A DNA stretch of 51,567 nucleotides from Parvularia atlantis (GCA_943704415.1 CALSCO010000284.1:1-51567), one strand, 5' to 3'. Counted from the first letter of the stretch, positions 30,741 through 45,119 are shown. Notes: generated from the letters alone by a model not told the origin. Program-made: numbers and translations.

Positions 30741-32075
30741 ATGGAGGAGCAGCTGCGCGCCGCGATCGCCGCTGATCTGGCCGCGCCGGACCTCGCCGCG
30801 ACGTGCGGCGCACTGCCGCTGCACCTGCTGCGCCGCGGGGCGCCCGCCGACGTCGCCGCGGTCGCCGATCGCGCGTGGGAGGCGCTGCACGCGTGGCCGT
30901 GGCGCGGCGTCCCGCTCGCCTGGCGCCGCCTCTACGCGGCTGCGCAGCTGACGGCGGCGCTGCGGCTGGCGGCGGACGGCGACGTGGCCGGCGCGATCAC
31001 CACGGCGGATCGCGCGCTGCTGCTGGGCGCGCCGGGCGACGGCGGCGCGGCCGCCCAGGGCGCGATCGCGACGTGGCAGACGCGCCTGCTGCATCTTCAA
31101 GACGTTGAAGCCGACGTTGAAGACGACGCTGAAGACGACGTTGAAGACGCTGACGAAAAAGAGGACGCGCCGCCGGCCAACCTGCCGCGCGCCGCCGTCA
31201 GCGCCGTGCCGCGCGTCGCCCGGCCGTCGCTCGAGACGTTTGTGACGCGGCTGCTGGGCCCCGGCGCGCCCGCAGTCGTCACGGGCGCGATCGAGGCGTG
31301 GCCGGCGCTGCGGCGGTGGCGCCGGCTGCGCTACGTCGAGCGCGTGGCCGGGCCGCGCCTCGTCCCCGTCGAGATCGGTGCACGCTACACGGACGCGGCC
31401 TGGACGCAGCGGCTCATGACCGTCGCCGAGTTCATCGCGCGGCACGTTCGGCGCCGGCGCAACGACGACGGCGACAGCGACGACGCGCCCGTCGGGTATC
31501 TCGCGCAGCACGAGCTGCTGGCGCAGGTGCCGGCGCTGCGGCGCGACATCGCCGTGCCCGACTACTGCTTCTGCGCGCCCGACGAGGACGACACGGACGA
31601 TCAGGACGGGGCCGTTCATGATGAGGACGATCAGGGCGCGGAGCGCGCGGAGGCCGCCGATCACAATCACAATCACGATCACAATGACAACGGGCCACGC
31701 AAGCGCCAGTGCCGCGAGCACCGCCGGCCACCCGAGCCCATCATCAACGCGTGGTTCGGCCCGCGCGGGACGGTCTCGCCGCTGCACCACGACCCGCACG
31801 ACAACCTCCTCGCCCAGGTCGTCGGCGCCAAGTACGTGCGGCTGTACGCGCCGGCGCACACGCCGCAGCTGCACCCGCACGCCGATGCGCTGCTGCACAA
31901 CACGAGCCAGATCGACCTCGACAGCGCCGAGAGCCGCGCGGCGTTCGCCGAGGTCGAGCGCGTGCCGTGCCTCGAGACGGTGCTGCGCCCCGGCGAGATG
32001 CTCTTCATCCCGCGCGGCTGGTGGCACTACGTCCGCTCGCTCTCCCAGAGCTTCTCCGTCTCGTTCTGGTTCTGA
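30741..32075 (+). CDS. KDM8: KDM8/JMJD5 JmjC-domain hydroxylase
   Basis: A 444-residue single-exon protein (human KDM8 is about 416). The N-terminal helical region is followed by an acidic linker. The JmjC domain follows, with APAVVTGAIEAWPAL, VEIGARYTDAAWTQRLMT, INAWFGPRGTVSPLHHDP (Fe-binding His and Asp), KYVRLYAP, LLHNTSQIDLD and FIPRGWWHYVRSLSQSFSVS (distal His). All 2-oxoglutarate/iron ligands appear to be present. KDM8 proteins are arginyl hydroxylases (ribosomal and RCC1-type substrates) and were reported to act on histones. An unusual His/Asn/Asp-rich insert (ADHNHNHDHNDNG) precedes the catalytic part. The ATG at 30741 is chosen because it starts the conserved region and follows the iadA stop by 27 bp. 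Confidence 0.95.
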   Translation: MEEQLRAAIAADLAAPDLAATCGALPLHLLRRGAPADVAAVADRAWEALHAWPWRGVPLAWRRLYAAAQLTAALRLAADGDVAGAITTADRALLLGAPGDGGAAAQGAIATWQTRLLHLQDVEADVEDDAEDDVEDADEKEDAPPANLPRAAVSAVPRVARPSLETFVTRLLGPGAPAVVTGAIEAWPALRRWRRLRYVERVAGPRLVPVEIGARYTDAAWTQRLMTVAEFIARHVRRRRNDDGDSDDAPVGYLAQHELLAQVPALRRDIAVPDYCFCAPDEDDTDDQDGAVHDEDDQGAERAEAADHNHNHDHNDNGPRKRQCREHRRPPEPIINAWFGPRGTVSPLHHDPHDNLLAQVVGAKYVRLYAPAHTPQLHPHADALLHNTSQIDLDSAESRAAFAEVERVPCLETVLRPGEMLFIPRGWWHYVRSLSQSFSVSFWF

Positions 32076-32148
32076 GCGCTCGCACGTGTACATGTACACA
32101 CGCAACCCCCCAGGAGAGAGAAAAAACGCGCTCACGCCCAGCCCGGCG

Positions 32149-34918
32149 TCAGCTAGGGTTGGCCGGGTCGTAGTACGAGTAGTCGGGCTGCGGCACCGGC
32201 GCCCCGCGAAAGTCCTGCCGGTCGTACGGCTTGATGTCTGGTGTCTGCTGCGTCCACGGCGCCGGCGCGAAGATCGCCCCGGGCGGCGGCTGGTAGCGCG
32301 GGATGGCCGAGGCGGGCGCGGCGGCCGGGAGAGGCGCGGCCGTGCGCGGCGGCGACATGGAGCTGCTGCTGCTCGTCGGTGTGCGCATGCTCGGCGGCGT
32401 GAAGCCGTGCGGGTCCAGCGCGGGGCTGCTGGTCGAGCGCACGATGACGAGCAGGAGCGACGGCCCGCGCGAGTTGAGCAGCTGCACGAGGTGGCGGAAG
32501 CGCGACTGCGACACGTAGGGCGGCAGGCGCTGGTCGCCGGCGGCAAGCGGGACGAGGTAAAAGTCCTTGATGGTCGGGTGCAGCTTGGTGTAGCTCGGCT
32601 TGAGCACGCCGCACCGGTCGCGCCCGAGGAAGTAGTCGGCCAGTTGCGCGTACGGGCGCTCGTCCTCGCGTGCACGCGGCGCGAGACGCAGCACGCGGAT
32701 CTCCTTGTGGCCCGACGACGTCCGGACCTTATTCAGGTAGTCCTCGGCCTTGGCCCGCTCAATCCGCCCGTGCGTCGCCAGGTCGACGTCGCCCGTCGCC
32801 CCAAACAGGCCCGCCCAGCCCACGTCCGGGTACGCCGAGCCATCGATGCAGTGCGCGAAGAAGCGCACCTCGGGCAGGCCCTCCATCGCCAGCACGCCCT
32901 GGAACGACACGGCCAGCAGCTTGTCGCCGCCCGCGCCCGCGCCTGAGCCGCTCGTCGTCGCAGCCGCGCGCCGGCTGCTCGGCAGCGGGGGCGTGGTCGA
33001 GCGCCGGCTGGATGAGTGCTTGTGCGCCTCAAACTCCTCAAACGACGGCAGCGCGTCCGGCACTGCGCGCGAGGCAATGTCAGGCGCGCACAGTCGCAGC
33101 CAGACGTGTGCGTACCGTGGCTGCTGCGGCTGCTCGACGTGACGGGCGGCAGCACCGGCCGCGGCACGATCAGCGTCGTCGTCGGTGCGGGTGCCGGTGC
33201 GGGTGCAGGCCCGGGCGGCGTCGTGCTGCCGTCGGCGTCGTCGTCGTCGCCGTCGCGTCCGGTGCCGTCGGCATTATCGCGGCCGTTGTTGTCGTCCCGA
33301 TCGTCGTCCTCGAGCGTCGGCTCGGGCGGCGGCGCGTCTGGGTCGACGGCTGCCGGTGCAGGCTCGGGCTTGGCGGGTGGCACGCTCGCGTCCGCGCGCT
33401 CGATGACGACGATGGGCTCGGGCACGACCGCCGGCACAACCACGGGCGCCGTCGCAGGCATCACAATCTCCTCGCCCTTCTTGGTCGACACAAGGATGGG
33501 CCCGTCCCGCTCCTCCTTCGACATGTGGCTCTCGCGTGCGATCCGTGCCGCCTCCTCGGCTCGCCAGCGCGACAGCTCGTCGTTGGCCAGCTCTTCGGGC
33601 GCCAGCCGCACGAGCGTCTCGGGCGTGAGCTCGCCCGTCACGACGCGCGTGCGCAGCGGCACGTTCTTGGCGTCGCGCAGATTGAACAGAAGCGATCGGT
33701 ACTTGGCTGAGCACGTTTGCGTTGTCAGCGGCGGGCGAGTGTGACGCGGTGCGCGCACCCTTGTACTCCTGCCCGCACTTGTGCTGGCCCTGTACGTTCT
33801 CGGCGTACTGCGCAAACATAGCGACCTCGATCGCGTCGGCGAGCTCGGTGGGCGACGCCGCGACGGTCGTCCCCTCGCCCGCCACGGGCCAGTGTTGCTG
33901 CGCGAGGGCAAGCGAGCGTGAGCAGTCACCGCACCAGCCTGCGTGCGCACCTCGAGCGTCTCCTTCAGCGTCTGCACGACGACGTCGCGCACGCTCTCGC
34001 GCACGGGCCCGGCCGGCTCTGCTGCTGTGCTCGCCTTCGCCTCGCTGGCCTGGGACGACGCGGCCGGCCGCTTGCTGCCGCTCTTCTTCTTCTTCTTCTT
34101 CTTGCTGCCGCCCGAGCGCTTCTTGCTCCCCGCGCCCTCTGCACCCGCTGCACCGCCGCCGCCGCCGCCGCCGCCGTTCATCATCTGCTGCAGCAGCAGC
34201 TGTGCTTGCAGCAGCGCCCACGCGCCGTCGTCCATGCCCTCGGGGCGCTCGTCGCGAACCATCTGCGCCAGCGGCACGTCGTCGGCGTCGGGCGTCTGCG
34301 TCTGCGTCTGCGTCGGCGCCGGCATCGGCGCCGGCTTGCGGCTCTTGCGCTTGAGCTGCGCGCTGATCTCGCGCGCGCGCTTGCGGGACGCGACACGGCG
34401 CTCGCGGTATCGCCGTTCGAGGATCGTGCTCGGGCGGAGCGAGAACGCGTCCTGGCCATTGGCTGCGACGCCGGTCGTGAGCGATCTGGGAGGCCGATTG
34501 GCGCGCGCACCGATCTCGGCCTGGCACAGCCCGCAGATGTACTCGGGCAGGCGCTTGGCGGCCGCCATCGTGAGGCCGAGGCAGCTGAGGTGGTACCTGC
34601 GGCCACGCCCGACGTGAGCACCCCGCACAGCGCACGTGATGCGGCTGCGCACCACTCCTTGCAGCGGTCGCACTGGACCATCTGCGGGTCGCTGTCGTCG
34701 TACGGCATGCGGCAGACGCAGAACAGGCGCCCGTTGGCCGTCTCGTCGTCCTCGTCGTCGCCGTGCCGGCGCATCGCGGCCTCGTCGTCGTCGCTGTCGT
34801 CGTCATCGTCCTCCTCGTCCTCCTCGTCCGCATCAGCCGCGTCCTCGTCCGCCACCGCATCGTCCTCGTCCGCCTCGTCCGCCTCATCGGCGCGCCGCTT
34901 CTTCCGCGCCCCACCCAT
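32149..34918 (-). CDS. PHD - TFIIS-central - SPOC protein (PHF3/DIDO1/Bye1 type)
   Basis: The start codon at 34918 is followed by a nuclear-signal-like MGGARKKRR and a long Asp/Glu tract. The PHD finger (LFCVCRMPYDD, MVQCDRCKEWYHLSC, YICGLCQ) is split by an intron that joins CDRCKEW to YHLSC in perfect phase. A basic low-complexity region with poly-Lys and poly-Gly follows. The TFIIS central domain comes next (AIEVAMFAQY, KYRSLLFNLRDAKN, GELTPETLVRLAPEELAN), then acidic/proline linkers and a SPOC domain (LAVSFQGVLAMEGLPEV, FYLVPLAAGDQRL, FRHLVQLLNSR). The end is rich in Pro/Tyr (YSYYDPANPS). Homologues bind H3K4me3 and the phosphorylated RNA polymerase II tail and modulate elongation. Four exons or more; the reading is solid. 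Confidence 0.92.
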
Positions 34919-35365
34919 CACTCTGCTCCGTCTCAAAACAGGCCGCACCCAGCATGGCGGGAGGCCACGCGGCGCACAGAACCGTGACACACGTGAACTG
35001 AACCACCTCTGGCCGCCCTATGTAAGCGTGCCCGCCCTCGCCGCTCGGAGGATCATTTCCACTTTCATCTCCGGCAAACAGCCAGTCGTCTCCACGCACT
35101 GTTATGCCAGAGTGTGAGTTGGCCCGGCCGCCGCTGTTTGACGCATCTGCGCCGTCACGTCGTCACGCACTTTGTGGCGCGCCACAACGGCGCCGCCGCC
35201 GCCGCACGCAACGTCCTGATCAAGTACCTGAGCCAGTTCGTCCCGGACTGGCGTTGAGGCTACCCTGGGAGTAGGAATCAGGGCTGACTAGATTAGTCAG
35301 TACTGAATTGGTTTTGTTTGTAGCGTGACAGCGACCACAACAGAAAACGGCGCCTTGTGCCTTGC
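34919..35365. other. 447-bp spacer, possibly with a small plus-strand gene
   Basis: It separates the PHD-SPOC start from the RBBP4 stop, both on the minus strand. A plus-strand frame ending at a TGA at 35256 (VARHNGAAAAARNVLIKYLS then QFVPDWR) and an upstream frame (LNHLWPPYVSVPALAARRII, about 34999-35110) could be exons of one small gene joined across an intron near 35115-35160. I could not make a convincing single model and recognise no family. The promoter of the PHD-SPOC gene must lie here too. The stretch 35270-35345 is AT-richer and looks non-coding. Confidence 0.3.
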
Positions 35366-39524
<4,159 letters not shown>

Positions 39525-39584
39525 GTAAGACCTTTTCTGTCTGTGCCAGTGAGCGCACTTCTGCAGAGCCAGCCATCGAACTGA

Positions 39585-40951
39585 ATGCCACGCACGCTCG
39601 CCATGCTGCTGGTCTCATCTGCGGCAGCGGTCGACGTGCTGCGCGACGCGATCGCAGCGCGCGAGGCCGCCGGCGCGGGGATGCTGCTCGTCCTTGTGCC
39701 GCACACGCGCCGCGACGAGCTCTGGCCGGGCGCGGTGCATCGCGCCGTGCCGTGGCTGCGCGACGCACAGACCGTCCTGCCAGTGCGCGGCGAGTGCGTC
39801 GAGCTGGACGGCGCGGTGGACGCGGACGTCGACGACGGCGTGGTCGTGTTCACGACGGGCACGACGGGGCCGGCCAAGGCGGTGCTGTACGCCTGGGACG
39901 CGCTTCGACAACAGGCGCGGGCGACGATCGCGGCGCTCGGCGTTGCGGGCGACGCGGGCGCGCTGCACGTCGTCGCGGCCACGCACGTCGCGCACGCCTA
40001 CTCGCTCAACGCGCTCTTCTTGGCGCTCGAAGCCGAGTGCGCCGCGCTGACCGTCATCGAGAGCGCGCCGGACGCGCTCGTGCGGACGCTGCGCGATCTC
40101 CCGCGCCGCGGCCGTCTCACGATGCTCCTCGGCTCGCCCACGACCTACGCCGCCCTGGCCGATGCGCCCGCCGACGCCGCCGCGCTGCCCGTCGATCTGT
40201 GCTACTCGTGCGTGCCGTGCACGTCGCCGCGCCCTCGCGTGCCTCACGCACGTCGCGTGGCAGGGCCGGCTGCCCGCTGTCGGCCGCCGTGCACGCGCGC
40301 GTCCGTGAACGCTTCGGCGCCGTCGTGCTCCAAAACTACGGCAGCTCCGAGACCGGCAACATCGCCTTCGTGCCGCCAGACACGCTCAACGCGATGCCGC
40401 CGCCCGAGCTGGCCACGAGCGTCCTCGGCCCGCCCGTGCAGCCGGACAGCGTGCGGCTCGACGCGCCGCCCGACCTCGAGCTCGCGCCCGGCTTTGAGGG
40501 CGAGGTCTGCGTGCGCGCGGCCTGGACGTCGCGCGGCTACCTCGTGGGCGGACGCCTCGTCGCGCACGGCGAGTGGTACCGCACGGGCGACATGGGTCGC
40601 TGGGTCGAGCTGGGCGGGCGGCGCATGCTCGTGCTTGGACCGCGGCTGCGCACCCCGATCGCGCTCGTCGACCACGCCGGCCGGCCCGTCGCCGCGCCGC
40701 CGTGGCGTCTCGAGGCCGCGCTGAGCCGAGCCGATGGTGTGCGCGAGGTTGTCGTCGTGCCGCTGCGTGCCGGCGGCTACGGCGCCCTGGTCGCCCTCGC
40801 GCCGGGGCGGTCGATCGAGGACGTGCAGCAGTGGTGCGCCACACAGATGCCCACCTGGGAGCGGCCGAGTCGGCTGCGCGCCGAGGCGAGCGTACCGCAC
40901 AGCGCGGCGGGCAAGGTCGTGTACCCGCACGTGGCCGCGCTCTTCGACTGA
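39585..40951 (+). CDS. Short ANL-superfamily adenylating enzyme (acyl-CoA synthetase-like)
   Basis: The ATG at 39585 lies 60 bp after the F-box stop. Motifs of AMP-forming enzymes are present: VVVFTTGTTGPAKAVLY (A3, P-loop-like), QNYGSSETGNIAF (A5), EWYRTGDMGRW (A7, ribose-binding Asp) and SAAGKVVYPHV (A10 catalytic Lys). One 56-nt intron (40208-40263) joins DLCYS to AGCPLSAAVHARV. At about 436 residues it is shorter than the usual 500-570: the N-terminal subdomain before A3 is only about 90 residues. The hinge/A8 region (LGGRRMLVLGPRLRTPI) is divergent. It probably activates a carboxylic acid as an acyl-AMP; substrate and partner are unknown. Fusion with the F-box gene in one long frame is an artefact of skipping both introns. 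Confidence 0.82.
40208..40263 (+). other. Intron of the ANL enzyme gene
   Basis: A typical example of the local intron class: gtgcgtgcc at the 5' end, gcctcac near the 3' end, and gtggcag at the boundary. Phase 2 is kept (TC + G gives Ser). Confidence 0.8.
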
Positions 40952-41018
40952 AAGCAAAACTTATCATCGCACACGCACGCTCGCTGCCGCTACCGCCGCT
41001 GCTGTCGCTGCCGCACGC

Positions 41019-42058
41019 TCATCCGGGCGGGTGAAAGTTGAGGAACGCCTCAAGCTCGGAGATGTCGTAGATGCTGCGCACGTCGATGCGGGCGAGCACG
41101 TCCGCGGTCAGAAAGACGTGCTGTGCGTGGCAACGTCAGTGACAACGCCCGTGAGCCGCAGCGGCGCCGCACCGCCAGGTTCTGCCGGTCCATGCTGCGG
41201 TCGACGAGGAACGCCGCGCCAACGACGTGGATGTTGTACGCTTCGCGCAGCAGGCGCTCGCCGACCACTAGCGACGACCCTGCGAACGCGCGGGCACACA
41301 GCAGTCAGCACGGCAGCCATGCACAACGCGACTGCGCGCACCCGTGCTGATGCAGTCGTCGACCCAGATGGCCGGGATGGGGTCGCTCACGGGCGTGCGG
41401 CCCGTGTAGCACTCGGACCCCTCGAGCTGCTGCCGCGTCCCTGTGCGCGCGCCCGCACAGTCGGCACGATGCGCACCCAGCCACCGGGCCGCCGCACCTG
41501 TGCTCTTGCGCTGCTTGCGGAAGTAGACAAAGTCGAGCCAGTGGAGCGACGTGCTGGCGGCGGCGAGCTGCGCGACCATGATCTGCGCGCGCGCCGCATG
41601 AGCCCGCAGTGCCTCGCATCGACCGGCCGCGCACCCCGCCGGCGACCTCGGGCCCGACGCAGAGCACGCGCTGGCCGCGGTACGGCTCGCTGAACCACTT
41701 GTTGAGCGCGCCCTCGAGCAGCTGGACGACCTTGCGCGACACGTGCCGGTCGAGCAGGTTCGTCGCGAGGTTCATGTAGTCTGCGGCGCGTCATCAGCAG
41801 TCGCGCCCGTGCCCCAGATTGACGCGCCGGCGCACACGGGATGACGAGGCCGGCCGTGGACGTGAACGGTCCACGCTTGCAGTTGCGCGCAAAGTCGCGC
41901 AGGACGGCGTTGGCGAGCGCAGGCTCCTCGGCCGCGACGTCGTCGTCCACGCCGCGCTCGCATCGGAAGCGCAGCACCCCGTCCTCGTCCGCGCGCAGCA
42001 TCCGCGCCGTCCGCGGCGCCAGCGGATCGAACGCCGCCGACCGCGATCCCGCTTCCAT
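41019..42058 (-). CDS. Type I phosphoribosyltransferase of unknown substrate
   Basis: The start at 42058 gives MEAGSRSAAFDPLAPRTARM. Spliced exons then read DYMNLATNLLDRHVSRKVVQ, EGALNKWFSEPYRGQRVLCV, GPEVAGG, IMVAQLAAAS, FVYFRKQRKSTGTRQQLEG and AIWVDDCISTG joined to SSLVVGERLLREAYN, ending ELEAFLNFHPPG at 41019. IWVDDCISTGSSL is the PRPP-binding loop of type I PRTases, and RKQRKSTGTRQQLEG is likely the flexible substrate loop. It is reminiscent of orotate PRTase, but no OPRT signature is complete. At about 240 residues it is the size of a single-domain PRTase. Five to six short introns with phase-consistent boundaries are seen. Nucleotide salvage or modification is the likely area. Confidence 0.8.
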
Positions 42059-42320
42059 GACGGCTGACGAACCGAGCGTCAGCCACGGTGCATTCGGTGG
42101 GGGAGCGAGCGCGTGCACGGCGGATAAGATCGAACGGTGAATTGAAACGACGCGTCCTGCCTTCCCTTTTCGCGCACACGCGCGCGGCGCTGCTCCCTGT
42201 CCCTCTCGTGCGCCTAAGAGGGGGGAGCAAGGAGCGTGTGCTCGCAGCGTGCGCGAATCGCGCTGTCGGCCCGCCTCCTGACCGCTGAAGCGACGTCGAC
42301 ACACGCAAACCCACACGCAG
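42059..42320. promoter_or_regulatory. Divergent promoter region, PRTase / PX gene
   Basis: 262 bp between outward-facing start codons. No obvious TATA box is visible, and the tract is less GC-rich at 42120-42180. Confidence 0.45.
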
Positions 42321-43078
42321 ATGGCACGGCGCGTCTCGGCCGCGGCGAGCAGCATCGCGCGGCCCGCGGGGATGCTCGGCGCGGGCATCGGCACGGCCGT
42401 CTGGGAGGCGCGTGCGGGCGTGCGAGGCGGTGCCGATGCCGTGGCTGAGCGCCGCGCAGGTCGACATCATCAGCTCAAAGGTCGGGCGCGACGCGAAGGG
42501 CGCCAAGTACACGGTGCGCGCGCCTGCACGCGAGACGCGGCACCGCCGACGCCCCGCCGTCGTATGCACGTGCAGTACTACAACATCGCGCTCAAGATGG
42601 GCCCTGGCAACGCGCCCGTGCACATCGTGCGGCGCTACCGCCAGTTTGCGGCGCTGCATCAGCAGGTGCGCCGCGCGTCGCCCGTCCCGGTCCCGCCGCC
42701 CACGCGCTGCCCGCAGCTGCTCGACGAGGCGCCGACCGTGCTGCGCGAGCTCGACGTCAGCTTCCCCAAGAAGAAGATCTTCGGGCGGTTCGAGGAGAGG
42801 TGCGCGCGCGGCCTCGCTGTGCACGACCTGATCGGGGCGCGGCCAGCTTCCGCGAGGAGCGGCGGGTGGCGCTGCAGCTGTTCCTGCGCAAGGTGCTGTC
42901 GCACGAGTACCTGACGACGCTGCCGTGCGTCCGGCGCTTCTTCAACGCCAACGTGAACGTGCGCCGCGCTGGCCCTTGGGTGCAGCGAGCTCACACAATG
43001 GCGCAGGAGCACGGGCGACAGACGTCTAACCCGCACGTCTCGCGCGACATCCCCGACCTGCTCCTCTCCGACAGCTGA
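42321..43078 (+). CDS. PX-domain (phosphoinositide-binding) protein
   Basis: The ATG at 42321 gives MARRVSAAASSIARPAGML. After one intron, a PX fold runs through VDIISSKVGRDAKGAKYT, YYNIALKMG, HIVRRYRQFAALHQQV (the RRYxxF phosphoinositide-binding motif), ELDVSFPKKKIFGRFEER, REERRVALQLFLRKVL and LPCVRRFFN. The end is SRDIPDLLLSDS at 43078. The size (about 195 residues) and lack of another domain suggest a small endosomal sorting adaptor of the SNX3 kind, but this is inference. Three introns are phase-consistent. Confidence 0.88.
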
Positions 43079-43135
43079 CCCACCCGCACCGCGCATGTAG
43101 CACACTTGTACCCGCATCGTCAGTTGCTCTCAAGT

Positions 43136-43696
43136 CTAAGCGTTCACGGCCTCGCGCAGCAGCGCCGCAACGTCGTTGGCGTGCAGGCGCAGCTTGCGCT
43201 CGGCCGCGGCCTTGCTGACGTCCAGCTCGTTCATCTGCGCGCGCACACGATCAGCAGCCGCAAGCCGATCGATGCGCACCGCTCGGACGCACCACGAGCG
43301 CGACGTCGGCCTCGGTCACGGCGATGCGCGACAGCTCCTCCTCCCTGCGCCGTGGGTGAGCGAGCGATCGCGCGGCAGACGCACGGCGCGCACTTGCGCT
43401 TCCGCGCGTCCTTGTCCCTCTGGATCTTCTCGGCCATGTCGCTCACGGCCTGCGCGTCCCGCCCCGATCAGCACATCTCGCATCCGCATCCGCGCACTCG
43501 AGCGCGCCTTGGTCAGCTTGGCCGCGTCAAACTCATCGCGCTCCTCGCCGGCGAGCGTGCCGCGGCTGCTGACGCGATCGAGGTCGCGCGTGGCCTGTCC
43601 ACTCTGCCCGCTCCGCGCCGCCGCCGCCGCCGTCTCGTCCTCCTCCGGCGCGTCGTCGTCGCCCTCCGCGGCGAGCCGCGCCGCCTCGTCCGCCAT
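43136..43696 (-). CDS. HYPK: HYPK, NatA-associated Huntingtin-interacting protein K
   Basis: Four short exons spliced at GTGCG...CAG sites give MADEAARLAAEGDDD, ATRDLDRVSSRGTLAGEERD, AVSDMAEKIQRDKDARKRK, ELSRIAVTEADVALV and MNELDVSKAAAERKLRLHAN, ending VAALLREAVNA. The final UBA-like helix bundle (ELDVSKAAAERKLRLH) is the HYPK/NACA signature. HYPK binds and tunes the ribosome-associated N-terminal acetyltransferase NatA. Length (about 130) fits the family. Confidence 0.92.
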
Positions 43697-43781
43697 TGCT
43701 GATCGCCCGAAACACGTCCTGCAAAGTGTTCTACCGACGTGCAGCACGTAGGGTTTCAGTCACGTGCTTGGCGCCAAAGCA
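43697..43781. promoter_or_regulatory. Divergent promoter region, HYPK / ESCO
   Basis: Only 85 bp separate outward-facing start codons, so it should act as a shared promoter. Confidence 0.45.
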
Positions 43782-45119
43782 ATGAGCAGCGCGCCGCTGG
43801 TCGAAGTCGTGCTGCCGCGCCGCGCGCCGCCCGCTGCTGCGCCTGCCGCCGCTGCGCTGTCGACGCCGCCGCCCTCAGCGCCCGGCAGCGACGACAGCGA
43901 CGAGAACGAGCCGCGGTGGTGCGCAACGGCAGCGCGCGCGTCACGCTTCTGTAACGGCACGCGGCAGGCTCAACGGCGGCGGCGCCACGGCGGCCGAGCG
44001 CACGTTCGGCAGCGGCAGCGGCACGTTCAAGCGCGGGCTGACGACGTGTGCGTGACGGTGCGGGGGGTCGGGGTCCCACCCGCGGTGACAGACGTGCATG
44101 CGGCGCCAGACGGGAGCACGCCGAGGACGCCGCTCGTCCCGTGGCTCGGCCACGCCTCGCCGCCGCCCTCGACGTGCGTCGCACGTGACGCGGACGTGGA
44201 CGGCACGTGACGCGTGTGGCTTGGGCAGGAAACGCGCGCGGACGACGAGCTCGTCACCGGTGTCGTCGCCGCCGCCGGCCAAGGGCGATGGCAAGGTGCA
44301 GCTGCACCTCGACTTTGGCCAGCGCCCGCTCGCGCACGTCACGTGCGCAGACTGCGGGATGCTGTACATGCGCGGCCGGCGCGACGACGAGGACGCGCAC
44401 GCCAAGTTCCACCGCAGCAGGCTCAACGGCATCGCCCTCGGCCGCCAGACGCTCGCGCAGGCTCGTCCCGCATCAGGCCGGTTTGCTGATGACCGCTGAT
44501 CACCGATCGCGCAGGCGCGGCATCTCGACCTGTCCCCGGACGGCTGCGAGGTGCTACTCTTTACCGACGACTGCGCGCGCGACGCCCAGCGCCAGCTCAA
44601 GGACCTCCTGCGCCTGATCAACGCCGAGCTCGGCGCCGTGCTCCAGCCCGACCCGCGCCTCGCCGGCTACCGTGTCTTTGTCATGGTCGACGCCCGCGCG
44701 CACGTCCTCGGCTGCGTCGTGGCCGAGCCGCTCGCCGAGGCGTACCGGAGCCCGACGGGCGCGCTCGCGCCGCTGCGCGAGATGGTGCTCGAGCCGTGCA
44801 AGGCCGGCGTCAACCGCATGTGGGTCAAGAAGGTGCGTTGCCGCGTGCGCGCGGGCGTGCGAGTGACTGACACGCCGCACAGGAGCATCGCGGCGAGCGC
44901 GTCGCCACGCGCCTGCTCGACGCGATGCGCGCCAACATGGTCTTCGGCCAGGTACGCACACGCGCCGGCTGTGACAGCCGTGCGCGGCGCTGACCCGCAG
45001 CGGCACAGGTGCTCGGCCGTGACGAGATCGCCTTCTCGCAGCCGACGGCCGACGGCCAGCGCCTGGCCGAGCACTACTGCGCGCGCAAAGACGTCCTGGT
45101 GTATCATGGCGAGCGCTGA
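43782..45119 (+). CDS. ESCO1: ESCO/Eco1 sister-chromatid cohesion N-acetyltransferase
   Basis: The disordered N-terminus (MSSAPLVEVVLPRRAPP) runs to a C2H2 finger of the ESCO type (VQLHLDFGQRPLAHVTCADC, then GMLYMRGRRDDEDAHAKFH). A GNAT-fold acetyltransferase follows: YRVFVMVDARAHVLGCVVAE, VNRMWVKK joined to EHRGERVATRLLDAMRANMV, and VLGRDEIAFSQPTADGQRL, ending LVYHGER at 45119. Eco1/ESCO acetylates the cohesin subunit SMC3 during S phase to establish cohesion. The finger and the acetyl-CoA region (R/K-rich turn before VATRLL) look intact. About six introns; the one at 44461-44514 appears to start with GC. The gene converges on WDR11 with only 10 bp between stop codons. Confidence 0.93.
44461..44514 (+). 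other. Deduced GC-AG intron of ESCO
   Basis: The exon before ends GRQTLAQ in phase 0 and the exon after starts ARHLDLSPDGCEV in phase 0. The 54 nt between start gctcgtccc and end cgatcgcgcag with gctgat motifs, and contain an in-frame TGA, so they must be removed. GT dinucleotides within it are out of phase. Confidence 0.6.

Noticed and set aside
30408-32675. 755-aa open frame on the minus strand
   Set aside because: It is antisense to KDM8 and iadA exons, is Arg/Pro/Ala-rich low complexity, and exists because GC-rich coding DNA rarely contains stops in other frames.
33274-34914. 546-aa frame antisense/offset in the PHD-SPOC gene
   Set aside because: It is an out-of-frame reading of the same exons; the PHD, TFIIS and SPOC motifs are in other frames.
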